A stretch of DNA of 64,000 bases, taken from assembly GCA_963732635.1 (NCBI GenBank), contig CAVTAL010000024.1, positions 92,818-156,817 of the forward strand, read 5' to 3'. Under the pieces are notes generated by a model. The model saw nothing but the letters and a program-made list of their open reading frames with translations. It made no database searches and was not told the DNA's origin. The position numbers and the translations under genes are program-made. Shown one piece after another: positions 17,250 through 26,556 of the stretch (positions within the stretch are counted from its first letter, which is position 1; the number at the start of each line of letters is the position of its first letter). This DNA is from JAKFWF01 sp963732635. Its GTDB lineage: Bacteria; Pseudomonadota; Alphaproteobacteria; Rhizobiales; Hyphomicrobiaceae.

Positions 17250-19187
17250 ATGCACATGCTGAAGAAGCTGCTGATCGCCAATCGCGGCGAAATCGCCTGC
17301 CGCATCATTCGCACCGCGCGGCGGATGAGGATCAAGACCGTTGCCGTCTATTCCGATGCGGACGCCAAGGCGATGCACGCGCGCGATGCCGACGAGGCCA
17401 TCTACATCGGGGCAGCACCGGCAACTGACAGCTACTTGAGGATCGACAAGATCATCCAAGCCGCGATTGACACAGGCGCCAACGCCATCCACCCCGGTTA
17501 CGGCTTCCTGTCTGAGAACGCCGACCTGCCGGAAGCCTGCGCCAAGGCCGGCATCATCTTCGTCGGCCCGACCGCCGATGCGATGCGTGCGCTTGGCGGT
17601 AAGGCTGCGGCCAAAGAGATCGCAATCGCGGCCGGCGTGCCTGTGGTGCCCGGCTATCAGGGCGCGGCCCAGGATCTCAAAACTCTGAAGTCCGAAGCCA
17701 AGCGCATAGGCTATCCGGTAATGATCAAGGCGGTGGCTGGCGGCGGCGGTCGCGGCATGCGTCTCGTCGAAAATGATGCCGAGTTCGAAAGTCTGCTCGA
17801 CAGCGCCCAGCGCGAGGCGAAGTCCGCCTTCGGCAACCCGGTCGTGCTGGTTGAGAAGTTCGTGGTCGCGCCGCGCCATATCGAAGTTCAGGTGTTCGGC
17901 GACAGCCACGGCAACGTCGTGCATCTGTTCGAGCGCGACTGCACGCTACAGCGCCGCAACCAGAAGGTGATCGAGGAAGCGCCGGCCCCTGGCATGTCAC
18001 CTGAGTTGCGTGAAAAAATCTGCGGCGCAGCGGTCAAGCTCGCGAAATCGGTCGGCTATGCCGGCGCCGGCACCGTCGAGTTCCTGGTCGAGGGCGGCAA
18101 ACTCACCGCCAATGCGCCCTGGTACTTCATCGAAATGAACACCCGCCTGCAGGTCGAGCATCCGGTGACTGAGGAGATCACCGGCCTCGACCTCGTCGAA
18201 TGGCAGTTGCGCGTGGCGGCCGGCGAAAAGCTGCCGCGCCGGCAGGCCGAAATCCTCATGCACGGCCACGCGATCGAAGGCCGGCTATGCGCCGAAGACC
18301 CGGCCAAGGGCTTCATGCCAAGCGTCGGCCGCATCGACCTGTTCGACATGCCCGAGATTGAAGGCCTGCGGCTCGAGACCGGCGTCGAAACGGGCGCCGA
18401 GATCTCGCCGTTCTACAATTCGATGATTGCAAAGCTGATCGGCATCGGCCCCGACCGGCAGACCGCGATCGACCGACTGACCGTCGGCCTGGAAGAGCTT
18501 GAAATCCTCGGTCCCAAGACCAACGCCGCCTTCCTCGACCGATTGCTCGAACATTCGGACGTGATCGACGGCCTGATGGATACCGGCTTCATCGGTCGCG
18601 AACTCGAGCACCTTACTTCGATAGACGCGGACGAACTGAAGCGCGGGCTCGGCGATGCGGTTGCACAGCTCATGGCCACCCGGCGCAACTCACCGCAAAG
18701 CGATCCGTGGTCGAGTGCCGACGCCTTCATGCTGGGCGCCCCACGCAAGCAGTTGGTGGCGACCTTGGTCGACGGCGCGCCACGGACGTTCAACGTCGAA
18801 TGGACCGAGTCTGGCTTCGTCTCGGTCGATGGCATGGGGCCGCATCCGGTCGGCGACAATATATTCGCCACGCTGGCCGGCGGCCGGGCCTACGCCTACG
18901 CCGAGAACGTGCGCTACGCCGTCGAATGGCCGACCTACGATATCAACGACATCGCCGACGGCGCATCGGCCGACACTATTCGCGCGCCGATCAATGGCCG
19001 CCTTGCCAAGATCTTCGTCGCCGAAGGTGACGCGATCATAAAGGGTGACAAGGTTGCCGTTGTGGAGGCGATGAAGATGGAGCACGTCCTGCACGCCGCG
19101 CGCGACGGCACGATCGCCAAGATCGCCGCAAAGGAAGGCGCACAGTTGACGCAGGGAACGCTAATCGCATCGCTGGTGGAAGTTTGA
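17250..19187 (+). CDS. Acyl-CoA carboxylase biotin-carboxylase/BCCP (alpha) subunit
   Basis: 645 residues: biotin carboxylase N-domain from KLLIANRGEIACRIIRTAR, ATP-grasp with AVAGGGGRGMR (about 162-172) and the EMNTRLQVEHPVTE carboxylase motif, a linker, then a C-terminal biotinyl domain with EAMKMEH (Lys609 as the biotinylation site). This is the architecture of the alpha subunits of 3-methylcrotonyl-, geranyl- or propionyl-CoA carboxylase; the length suits the first group best. It carboxylates biotin using ATP and bicarbonate. Unusually, no carboxyltransferase (beta) gene or leucine/terpene catabolism gene is beside it, so the substrate stays open. There is no frame damage. Confidence 0.85.
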   Translation: MHMLKKLLIANRGEIACRIIRTARRMRIKTVAVYSDADAKAMHARDADEAIYIGAAPATDSYLRIDKIIQAAIDTGANAIHPGYGFLSENADLPEACAKAGIIFVGPTADAMRALGGKAAAKEIAIAAGVPVVPGYQGAAQDLKTLKSEAKRIGYPVMIKAVAGGGGRGMRLVENDAEFESLLDSAQREAKSAFGNPVVLVEKFVVAPRHIEVQVFGDSHGNVVHLFERDCTLQRRNQKVIEEAPAPGMSPELREKICGAAVKLAKSVGYAGAGTVEFLVEGGKLTANAPWYFIEMNTRLQVEHPVTEEITGLDLVEWQLRVAAGEKLPRRQAEILMHGHAIEGRLCAEDPAKGFMPSVGRIDLFDMPEIEGLRLETGVETGAEISPFYNSMIAKLIGIGPDRQTAIDRLTVGLEELEILGPKTNAAFLDRLLEHSDVIDGLMDTGFIGRELEHLTSIDADELKRGLGDAVAQLMATRRNSPQSDPWSSADAFMLGAPRKQLVATLVDGAPRTFNVEWTESGFVSVDGMGPHPVGDNIFATLAGGRAYAYAENVRYAVEWPTYDINDIADGASADTIRAPINGRLAKIFVAEGDAIIKGDKVAVVEAMKMEHVLHAARDGTIAKIAAKEGAQLTQGTLIASLVEV

Positions 19188-19206
19188 GCGACGGGCGCCA
19201 CCCGCC

Positions 19207-20053
19207 TCAATGCGCCATCAGTACGGGCACCGTCATGTGCTTCAGGACGTGACGCGTCGCGCCGCCGAATATGAATTCGCGCAGGCGGGAGTGGCCGTAG
19301 CAGCCCATTACCAGCAGATCCGATGAATTTCGCGCGACGCAGCTTAGCAACGCCTCGCCGACGCCACGTGGGCGCGGCTCATGGTCCGCAAGAGTGCAAC
19401 TGACGCCGTGCCGATTGAGCGCGGCGCGCAGCCGATCGATCGAAGCATCGCTCAACGCCGAGCCTTCGCCTTCGTCCTTGATCGCGACAATCTTCACTTC
19501 GTCGGCCGAGCGCAGCAGGTCGAGTGCGTCGAAGATCACTCGCGCAGCCTCGCGGCGTCCGTTCCATGCCAGCAGGATTCGCCGCCCCACCATAGCTGAC
19601 CGGGCCATTTTCGGCACCACCACGACCGGGCGTCCACTTTCGATGATCAGGTGAATCGGCGATGTCGAACTGCTCCGATCTCGGCGCATCGCGATCGGCC
19701 TGACCGGCGACGATGAGATCGGCGGCGCAAGCGGTCTCGAGCATCTTGGCTGCAACCGTCGTCGCCCAGGCGTCATGTTGTTGCCAGTGCGCCTCGATGC
19801 CAGCGTTTGCCGCCCGCTGCTGGAACAGCATCTGCATCCGGAGGCACTCGTTGATGTAAGCGCGGCGGTAGTCTTCGAGCAGCACAGGCGCTGGCACGTC
19901 CGGCAACCCTAAGGCGGCAATGATCGGCGGCGGTAGCACTGCGACGCCAATCAGTTGAGCCTTGGCGCTTCGAGACAAGGCGATCGCAACATCGAGCAAT
20001 CCATCGGCACGCACCATGTCCGACATATGAACGACGATTGTTCGAATGGGCAT
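19207..20053 (-). pseudogene. Universal stress protein (two-domain UspA type), one frameshift
   Basis: ATG 20053 opens MPIRTIVVHMSD, the first UspA-like strand. The frame runs to about 19650 (DLIVAGQADRD, then FDIADSP) and must shift to IHLIIESGRPVVVVPK, RRILLAWNGRREA and DLLVMGCYGHSRLREFIFGGATRHVLKHM, ending at 19207. The second domain carries the ATP-type motif G-x2-G-x9-G(S/T) in the form GCYGHSRLREFIFGGAT. With a restored base it is about 281 residues, the same build as the proteins encoded at 20975-21823 and 29342-30184. It is likely cytoplasmic and part of the stress or hypoxia island here. Confidence 0.75.
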
Positions 20054-20123
20054 GACGACGCTCACATTCACGGCCGCAATGGTCGCGACGACGGTGATAC
20101 TTCTATCGAAGCAATGCCTCAGA

Positions 20124-20562
20124 TCAGCGGCAGATCAGCACCGGCACCGAACTGTGGGTCACGACATTGTTGGCCTGGCTGCCCAGCAGTACGCGCGACA
20201 AGCCACGACGACCGTGCGACGACATTACGATCAGATCGCAACTACGCGCCTTGGCCGTTTCGACGATGCCTTCGGCCGGCACTCTGTCCTTTACGTGCAG
20301 GGTGTCGCAGGCAATGCCCTGTTTGGTGGCCGAGTTCGGCCAGACCGGCCAAGACCTTCGCCGCATTGGACGCAGCCTGATCCTCGTACTCCTTGACCGG
20401 AAATGAGATCGCCATCTCACCAGACACATACGACGTCCACGGCTCGGTCACCGTCACCAGCAGCACCTTGGCGCCAAGCGCCTTTGCCAGCGCGAAGCCC
20501 TGGTCGACGCCCTTCTGCGCCAAAGCCGAACCATCCGTCGCAATTAGAATGTTCTTGAACAC
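20124..20562 (-). pseudogene. Universal stress protein (single UspA domain), one frameshift
   Basis: GTG 20562 follows GGGAG and gives VFKNILIATDGSALAQKGV, the classic UspA start with the Asp of the ATP site. The N-terminal frame runs to about 20330 (NAAKVLAGLAELG). The rest reads in another frame as TKQGIACDTLHVKDRVPAEGI, DLIVMSSHGRRGLSRVLLGSQANNVV and PVLICR, ending at 20124. The nucleotide-binding motif G-x2-G-x9-GS is intact (GRRGLSRVLLGS). About 146 residues after correction. It shares the leftward strand with the two-domain Usp gene 70 bases downstream. Confidence 0.75.
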
Positions 20563-20974
20563 GCCGGTTACTCCCTGTTTGCGTCCGCGAAACGAGCCCA
20601 CAGCCCGCGCTTGTCGACCAGTTCCCGTCGACCTGGAATGGCCCACTGATACGTCCGGACTCGAGCGCAGCGGATCGAGGTAAAATTTGCACAAGGGCCC
20701 GGTCTCTTCACGCCCTCGTTAGATGGATCCAGCTTCGGGCACATTGATCGCCATCAAGCCACCCGCTCCTTGCTCAATTTTTCCGTACGTTTTCATGCCG
20801 TTAATGGCAGTGAGTGCTATCGCAGAGATCCGTCCTAATGCGCACCTTTACTTCTCCCGCCAGATTGAAACTGCAGTTATGGGAGCGACTGAAGTTGATC
20901 ACGATCAAGGCGTGCAATGGTTTCAATTCGCACGCTATCAGCGAGGTTGGGATGCAAGGGCCGTGAATTCGATG
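20563..20974. other. 412-bp divergent intergenic region of two usp genes
   Basis: No gene is supported here. The interval separates the leftward single-domain usp gene from the rightward usp-kinase-pat operon. Its one clear element is the FixK/FNR-like box at 20895-20908. The frame that extends the rightward usp gene up to 20723 has no UspA homology before MPYKTILLH, so it was not accepted as coding. Confidence 0.5.
20895..20908. promoter_or_regulatory. FixK/FNR-type box, perfect
   Basis: TTGATCACGATCAA matches the symmetric TTGAT-N4-ATCAA consensus of FNR/FixK regulators at every fixed position. Its centre is about 73 bases before the usp start at 20975, a normal distance for activation. 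It would place the usp-kinase-pat operon under oxygen-limitation control, assuming the organism has a FixK/FNR protein, which is not in this window. Confidence 0.65.
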
Positions 20975-21823
20975 ATGCCGTACAAGACCATTCTGTTACA
21001 CGCCAGCTGCGAACGGCGGTTCCAGAGCCAGCTTGCCATCGGCGTCGACCTCGCGGCCAGGTTTCGCTCGCACGTCGTCGGTTTGGCGGTCGTGCCCCCG
21101 GCGATCACCGTTCCTACGGGCGTACCCGGCGTTTCGGACGTCTTCACCGTCGACAGGCATCGGGCAGCATTCCGCGACGAAGCGCTGCGCATGAAGGCGA
21201 TTTTCGATCGAGGCGTCGACAGCCCAAACATTTCAGCCGAGTGGATTCTCACTGATGCAGCCGGCATCGGCTGTGACGCGGTCGTCAACGATCACGCGCA
21301 TTCTGCTGATCTCATCGTGTCGGGACCGATCAAAATGGGGCCAAAGGATGCGAATGGCTCCAATATGACTGAGCGACTGATCCTGGGATCTGGACGCCCG
21401 GTCCTCGTGGCGCCGCGGTCGAATACATTTCCATCGCCGATCGGCGGCCGCGTTCTGGTGGCGTGGAACGGCAAACGGGAAGCGACCAGAGCCGCGTTCG
21501 ATGCCCTGCCGATTCTGCGGCAAGCAACCTACGTCAAGGTGCTATCGATCAGCGACAGCAAGGGAGATCGCGAGCAGCAGGTGAACTCGCCTGAACAGCT
21601 GTGCAAGATCTTCGCTCGCCACGATGTCCGCGCGAAATCGGAAGTCATCGCCCTGCCTGGGGCCGATATCGGCAGCGCCTTGATGTCCGCCATCAAGGCC
21701 GAGGCTGCGGACCTGCTGGTGATGGGGTGCTATGGTCGTCCACGCCTGTTTGAATACGCGCTCGGCGGCGCCACGCGCTTCGTACTGCACGAAACGCCGA
21801 TACCAGTGTTGATGTCGCATTGA
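20975..21823 (+). CDS. Universal stress protein (two-domain UspA type)
   Basis: 282 residues from ATG 20975 (MPYKTILLHASC); a second ATG three bases earlier is also possible. The N-terminal half has degenerate UspA features and DLIVSGPIKMG. The C-terminal half has GRVLVAWNGKREATRA and DLLVMGCYGRPRLFEYALGGATRFVL with the G-x2-G-x9-G(A) motif. It is the first gene downstream of a perfect FixK-like box. It is followed after 56 bases by the kinase/ATPase gene, so it probably heads a hypoxia-induced operon. The frame is intact, unlike its two leftward paralogues. Confidence 0.85.
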   Translation: MPYKTILLHASCERRFQSQLAIGVDLAARFRSHVVGLAVVPPAITVPTGVPGVSDVFTVDRHRAAFRDEALRMKAIFDRGVDSPNISAEWILTDAAGIGCDAVVNDHAHSADLIVSGPIKMGPKDANGSNMTERLILGSGRPVLVAPRSNTFPSPIGGRVLVAWNGKREATRAAFDALPILRQATYVKVLSISDSKGDREQQVNSPEQLCKIFARHDVRAKSEVIALPGADIGSALMSAIKAEAADLLVMGCYGRPRLFEYALGGATRFVLHETPIPVLMSH

Positions 21824-21879
21824 ACAGCATCTAGTACGCTTCGGCGCGGTGCATATCGTCTAGCGCGGAGCAATGCCCC

Positions 21880-23466
21880 ATGGACGAACAGTCCGATGTG
21901 ATTGCGTTCCTGAAGTCGCCGGCGGCTCATGGCGGCGGTGCAGTGACGGTCGATCTGCTGCAGACGCACGGCGCGTTGGTATTCCTGGCCGGTTCGCATG
22001 CCTACAAGATCAAGCGCGCGGTGCGCTATTCCTACATGGACTTCTCGACGCTGGCACTACGTCGAGCGGCCATCGAGCGCGAGATGGAGATCAACCGGCC
22101 GCACGCGCCACAGATCTATCTCGGTGTCGTGCCGATCACCCGCGAGGCCGACGGACGCCTGCGGATCAACGGCCTCGGAATGCCAGTCGAGTGGGCGGTC
22201 CACATGCGCCGCTTCGATCAGGCCGACCTGTTGAGCGCGATAGTTGATCGGGGTGGGATATCGCCGCCACTGGCACGGCAGCTCGCCGATGCGGTACGCG
22301 CAAGCCATCAACTCGCCCCCCGCGTTCGCGACGACCATGCCGATGACCGGATGCGCCGAATTGCAACCGACCTCGCAGCCAACCTCGCGCTAGTTGATCA
22401 CGCGCTGGCGTCCTTCCAGCATGAGGCATTTCGAGCGGCGGTCGCCCTGCAGCTCGATCGCGCGGCGCCGATACTGCGCGCACGCGGCGCCGCTGGCCTC
22501 GTCGCGCGCTGCCACGGCGACTTACATCTCAACAACATCGTGCTGTGGCACGGCACGCCGACGCTGTTCGATGCGATCGAGTTCGACGAAGATCTCGCGA
22601 CCATCGACATGCTGTATGACCTCGCCTTCCTGCTGATGGATCTCGATCATCGCCAGCATCGCGAGATTGCCAACATAGTGTTGAACCGCTACCTCGCCCG
22701 ATCGGATACGGATCTCGACGTCGAGGGACTGGCGGCGCTGCCGCTGTTCCTTGGATTGCGTAGCGCCATTCGCGGATTGGTCACCGCCCAGCGTGCGTTG
22801 CTTCAACCCGATGATACCGGCACCCATGATCGTGACCTGAAGGCGGCGGGTGCCAGCCTCGACGACGCGATGCGCTACCTGTCACCCGGCCCGCCACAGC
22901 TGGTCGCGGTCGGCGGCTTCTCCGGCTCCGGCAAGACGACGCTGGCAGCATCCCTCGCACCTCATCTCGATCCAGCCCCCGGCGCGTTGCATATCCGCAC
23001 CGACCTCGAGCGGAAGTCCCTGTTCGGGGTGGCTGAAACCGAGCGGCTGCCACCGGACAGTTACACCAAGGACGTGTCCGACCGGATCTACGCACTGGTC
23101 ATGGACAAGGCACGCCGGGCGCTGGCGGCTGGTCATTCCGTGGTCGTCGACGCGGTCTTCTCGGATTGCGGCGAACGCGACGCCATCGCGGCGCTGGCAA
23201 AAGTCGCCGGCGCCGCTTTCACCGGGCTCTGGTTGAGCGCACCACCCGAGGTCCTGAAGGCCCGTGTCGCCGCGCGCCAGGACGATGCGTCGGATGCCAC
23301 CGCCGATGTCGTCGAACAGCAACTTCGGCGTGGTAGTGGTGCAATCGGTTGGCAAACCGTCGATGCTAACGGAACGTCTGCGTCAACCAGGAGTTTGGCC
23401 TTGAAGCTGGTCGCCCCGGCCGGCCGCACTGGCGCACCCACCGACCTCGGAGCCAGCGAACAATGA
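21880..23466 (+). CDS. Bifunctional APH-like kinase/P-loop ATPase
   Basis: 528 residues in two parts. Residues about 30-320 look like an aminoglycoside-phosphotransferase fold: VFLAGSHAYKIKRAV at the nucleotide lobe, catalytic CHGDLHLNN near 211 and metal-binding FDAIEFDE near 230. Residues about 340-510 form a P-loop kinase with Walker A GGFSGSGKTT at 345-354 and an acidic DAVFSD strand. The family (COG2187 plus COG0645) has no firm substrate. It is common next to universal stress and Pat-type genes in hypoxia regulons. Its stop overlaps the next start (ATGA), so it is coupled to the synthetase/acetyltransferase. Confidence 0.8.
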   Translation: MDEQSDVIAFLKSPAAHGGGAVTVDLLQTHGALVFLAGSHAYKIKRAVRYSYMDFSTLALRRAAIEREMEINRPHAPQIYLGVVPITREADGRLRINGLGMPVEWAVHMRRFDQADLLSAIVDRGGISPPLARQLADAVRASHQLAPRVRDDHADDRMRRIATDLAANLALVDHALASFQHEAFRAAVALQLDRAAPILRARGAAGLVARCHGDLHLNNIVLWHGTPTLFDAIEFDEDLATIDMLYDLAFLLMDLDHRQHREIANIVLNRYLARSDTDLDVEGLAALPLFLGLRSAIRGLVTAQRALLQPDDTGTHDRDLKAAGASLDDAMRYLSPGPPQLVAVGGFSGSGKTTLAASLAPHLDPAPGALHIRTDLERKSLFGVAETERLPPDSYTKDVSDRIYALVMDKARRALAAGHSVVVDAVFSDCGERDAIAALAKVAGAAFTGLWLSAPPEVLKARVAARQDDASDATADVVEQQLRRGSGAIGWQTVDANGTSASTRSLALKLVAPAGRTGAPTDLGASEQ

Positions 23467-26147
23467 CCGTCCGCAACCTTGAGTTTCTGCTGGCTCCGAA
23501 ATCCGTTGCCTTGATCGGGGCCAGCCCGGAGCCCGGCTCGATTGGACGCATCATCGCTGCCAACCTGATCGGCAGTGGCTTCACGGGTCCGGTCTGGCTG
23601 GTCAATCCGAAGCACACTTCGATCGACGGCCAACCTTGCTACAATTCCGTGGCGCACCTCCCAGGCGTGCCCGATCTGGCCGTCATCGCCACACCACCGG
23701 CCACCATTCCCCGCCTGATCGACGAACTCGGCGCCAAGGGCACCCGCGCGGTTGTCGTCATTTCGGCCGGCGTGACCGCGCCGCTGCGGCAAGCGATGCT
23801 CAACGCGGCGCGGCCCCATCTGCTGCGTATCCAGGGCCCGAACTGCCTCGGCCTGATGCTGCCGCCGATCGCGCTCAATGCCAGCTTCTGTCATCGCAGT
23901 CCGCTCGCCGGCGATTTAGCGTTGGTTTCGCAATCGGGCGCACTGATCACCGGCATCGTCGACTGGTCCGCCAGCCGCGGCATCGGCTTTTCGCATATCG
24001 TGTCGCTGGGTGACATGGCCGACGTCGACTTCGGCGACACCCTCGACTATCTGGCCAGCGACACGCGGAGTCGCGCCATCCTGCTCTACATCGAGCAACT
24101 GACCCATGCGGCGAAGTTCATGTCGGCGGCGCGCCGTGCCGCCCGCTCGAAACCCGTCATCGTCATCAAGTCGGGACGACACGCAGAGGGCGCCCGCGCC
24201 GCACTATCGCACACCGGCGCACTGGCCGGTGCCGATGCCGCCTACGAGGCGGCCTTCCGGCGCGCCGGGCTCGTTCGGGTCAACGAATTACAGGACTTGT
24301 TCAACGCCGCCGAGATGCTGTCGCGCCAGCCTCGCCTCGACGGCGAGCGGTTGATGATACTGACCAACGGCGGCGGCGCCGGTGTGCTTGCCGCCGACCG
24401 GCTGGCGGACCTCGGCGGCATGCTCGCCAAACTGCCACCGTCGACGACCGCCGCGCTCGACGCCGTCCTGCCGCCGACATGGTCGCGCAACAACCCGGTC
24501 GACATTGTTGGCGACGCCGATGGCCGGCGCTACACCGCAGCACTCGATGTGCTGCTCGAAGCTGGCGATGCCGACGCCATCCTGGTGATGAACTGTCCGA
24601 CCGCACTCGCCTCCAGCACGGACATCGCCCGCGCCGTCATCGCCAGCACGACCAACCGGCGCGCCGCCGGAAAGCCGGCGCGGCCACTGCTGACAAACTG
24701 GCTCGGCGACGATGCCGCCGCGCCCGCCCGCCAGCTTTTCGCCGACGAGCAGATCGCGACGTTCGACACGCCGGCGTCGGCGATCGAAGGCTTCATGCAG
24801 CTCGTCCGTTACGCGCGCGCCCAGGACGAACTGATGCGGACGCCACCGCCGATGCCACCCGGCTTGACGTTCGACGCCGATGCCGCGCATGCCATCATCG
24901 GCCGTTCGCTGGCACGCGGGCAAACCATGCTGTCCGAAATCGACGCCAAGGCGCTGCTTGCGGCCTACGGCATCCCGATTGTCGAGACCGCGATCGCCCG
25001 CACCGCCGAAGACGCCGCCGTGATCGCGCGCGCCCAACTGGCGAACAACAAATCCTGCGTCATTAAGATCCTATCCGACGACATCACCCACAAGTCCGAC
25101 GTCGGTGGCGTCCGACTGGGGCTCGAGACGCCCGACATCGTCCGTGCGGCTGCGAGCGAAATGCTCGAACGCATTGCGAAATCACACCCGACGGCACGCA
25201 TCGAAGGCGTCACGGTGCAGCCGATGATCCGCCGCCCGCGCGCGCACGAGTTGCTGATCGGCATGAGCGATGACGCGACCTTCGGGCCGATGCTGATGTT
25301 CGGCGCTGGCGGCACGGCGGTCGAAGTCCTGCGCGACACTGCACAGGCGCTGCCGCCGCTCGACCTTGAGCTTGCGCGCGACATGATGCGACAGACACGC
25401 ATCCAACGCCTGCTCGACGGCTATCGCGACCGGCCGAAGGCGGACCTCGACGCCATCGCGCTGACGCTGGTGAAAGTCGGTGCCATGGTCATCGCCCATC
25501 CCGAAATCCGCGAGATCGACATCAATCCCCTGCTGGCGGACGAGAGCGGCGTGATTGCGCTCGACGCCCGTGTGCGCGTGGCCGGACCAGATGCGCCGGC
25601 GCGCCGGCCGCTGTCGATCAAGCCCTATCCGGTGCAGTGGGAGCGGCGCGACACGCTGGCGGGCGTCGGCGGCATCCTGCTGCGGCCGATCCGCCCCGAG
25701 GACGAGCATCTCTATGCCGAGCTGATCAAGCGACTGACGCCGAACGATATGCGCATGCGGTTCTTCATCAACCGGCCGCACTGGTCGCACAAGCTCATCG
25801 CGAACCTGACGCAGATCGACTACGCGCGGGAGATGGCCTTCGTCGCCATCGACGAAGGCAACGGTGCACTGCTGGGCGTCGCTCGCCTGATCGCCGATCC
25901 GGATTTCCAGCGCGCCGAGTATGCCATCATCGTGGCCTCCGACCTCAAGGGGCGCGGGCTGGGATGGCGGCTGATGCAGCACCTCATCGAATACGCGCGC
26001 AGGGAGGGGCTGGCCGAGCTTTATGGCGACGTGCTCGCTGACAACGCAACGATGCTGCGGATGTGCCAGGAACTAGGCTTCAAGGCCACCGACGTTGCTG
26101 GCGATGCCGGCGTCAGGCGGGTAACACTCAAACTGGGCGATGCCTGA
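23463..26147 (+). CDS. Pat-like bifunctional acyl-CoA synthetase (NDP-forming)/GNAT acetyltransferase
   Basis: 894 residues: CoA-binding domain (LLAPKSVALIGASPEPGSIG at the start), succinyl-CoA-ligase-like domains, an ATP-grasp region (about 470-700, containing KILSDDITHKSDVGGV), and a C-terminal GNAT domain (about 720-894) with the acetyl-CoA loop LKGRGLGWRLM. This is the protein-lysine acetyltransferase (Pat/PatZ) layout, known to acetylate acyl-CoA synthetases. The active-site phospho-His context SHTGALAGADAAYEA near residue 250 is kept, so an ADP-forming acetate-CoA ligase activity cannot be excluded. It is the third gene of the FixK-box operon. Confidence 0.85.
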   Translation: MTVRNLEFLLAPKSVALIGASPEPGSIGRIIAANLIGSGFTGPVWLVNPKHTSIDGQPCYNSVAHLPGVPDLAVIATPPATIPRLIDELGAKGTRAVVVISAGVTAPLRQAMLNAARPHLLRIQGPNCLGLMLPPIALNASFCHRSPLAGDLALVSQSGALITGIVDWSASRGIGFSHIVSLGDMADVDFGDTLDYLASDTRSRAILLYIEQLTHAAKFMSAARRAARSKPVIVIKSGRHAEGARAALSHTGALAGADAAYEAAFRRAGLVRVNELQDLFNAAEMLSRQPRLDGERLMILTNGGGAGVLAADRLADLGGMLAKLPPSTTAALDAVLPPTWSRNNPVDIVGDADGRRYTAALDVLLEAGDADAILVMNCPTALASSTDIARAVIASTTNRRAAGKPARPLLTNWLGDDAAAPARQLFADEQIATFDTPASAIEGFMQLVRYARAQDELMRTPPPMPPGLTFDADAAHAIIGRSLARGQTMLSEIDAKALLAAYGIPIVETAIARTAEDAAVIARAQLANNKSCVIKILSDDITHKSDVGGVRLGLETPDIVRAAASEMLERIAKSHPTARIEGVTVQPMIRRPRAHELLIGMSDDATFGPMLMFGAGGTAVEVLRDTAQALPPLDLELARDMMRQTRIQRLLDGYRDRPKADLDAIALTLVKVGAMVIAHPEIREIDINPLLADESGVIALDARVRVAGPDAPARRPLSIKPYPVQWERRDTLAGVGGILLRPIRPEDEHLYAELIKRLTPNDMRMRFFINRPHWSHKLIANLTQIDYAREMAFVAIDEGNGALLGVARLIADPDFQRAEYAIIVASDLKGRGLGWRLMQHLIEYARREGLAELYGDVLADNATMLRMCQELGFKATDVAGDAGVRRVTLKLGDA

Positions 26148-26171
26148 GCACTTATCCGCCCTCGCACATCC

Positions 26172-26447
26172 TCACGGTACGCGCGGGCGAGCTTCGGGAT
26201 GATCGCGCAGGAAGTGATGCAGCACGTGCAAATTCGTCTGCACTTTCTCAAAATCGCCGCAGGCCTGGGCCCGACGAACGTCATCGACGATCATGTCGCG
26301 AATCTTATCTGCGCCGTGCTTGCGATGCAGCAAGTACTGGGCGAGCGCGGCGGCGGCTATTTCCGGAATGTGCTCATGCTCGGCGATTGCCCGAACTTCC
26401 TCCTCGCTCAGGCCGCAGAGTGCGATGCAGTCGTGCATGCTGATCAT
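26172..26447 (-). CDS. Small helical conserved-type hypothetical protein
   Basis: 91 residues from ATG 26447, chosen for GAGGTG just before it; starts at 26480 and 26438 are also possible. The chain is almost wholly helical: SEEEVRAIAEHEHIPEIAAAALAQYLL, then GADKIRDMIVDDVRRAQAC and a His-rich end (NLHVLHHFLRDHPEA). No domain is recognised. It is transcribed toward the Pat gene and is preceded by an imperfect FixK-like box, so it may belong to the same low-oxygen regulon. Confidence 0.6.
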   Translation of the reverse strand: MISMHDCIALCGLSEEEVRAIAEHEHIPEIAAAALAQYLLHRKHGADKIRDMIVDDVRRAQACGDFEKVQTNLHVLHHFLRDHPEARPRVP

Positions 26448-26526
26448 GACACCCACCTCAACGTTCAGGCGATTCTCCATCCCGTCCGGCCACCATGACA
26501 GTCTGGTGACAACCGAAAGTACAGCA

Positions 26527-26540
26527 TTGATCCGGCTCAA
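26527..26540. promoter_or_regulatory. FixK/FNR-like box, one mismatch
   Basis: TTGATCCGGCTCAA differs from TTGAT-N4-ATCAA at a single fixed base. The centre is 86 bases before the start of the small helical protein. It lies in the 109-bp gap between that gene and the P-type ATPase gene. Confidence 0.4.
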
Positions 26541-26556
26541 TATGCAAGCAGCCAGC

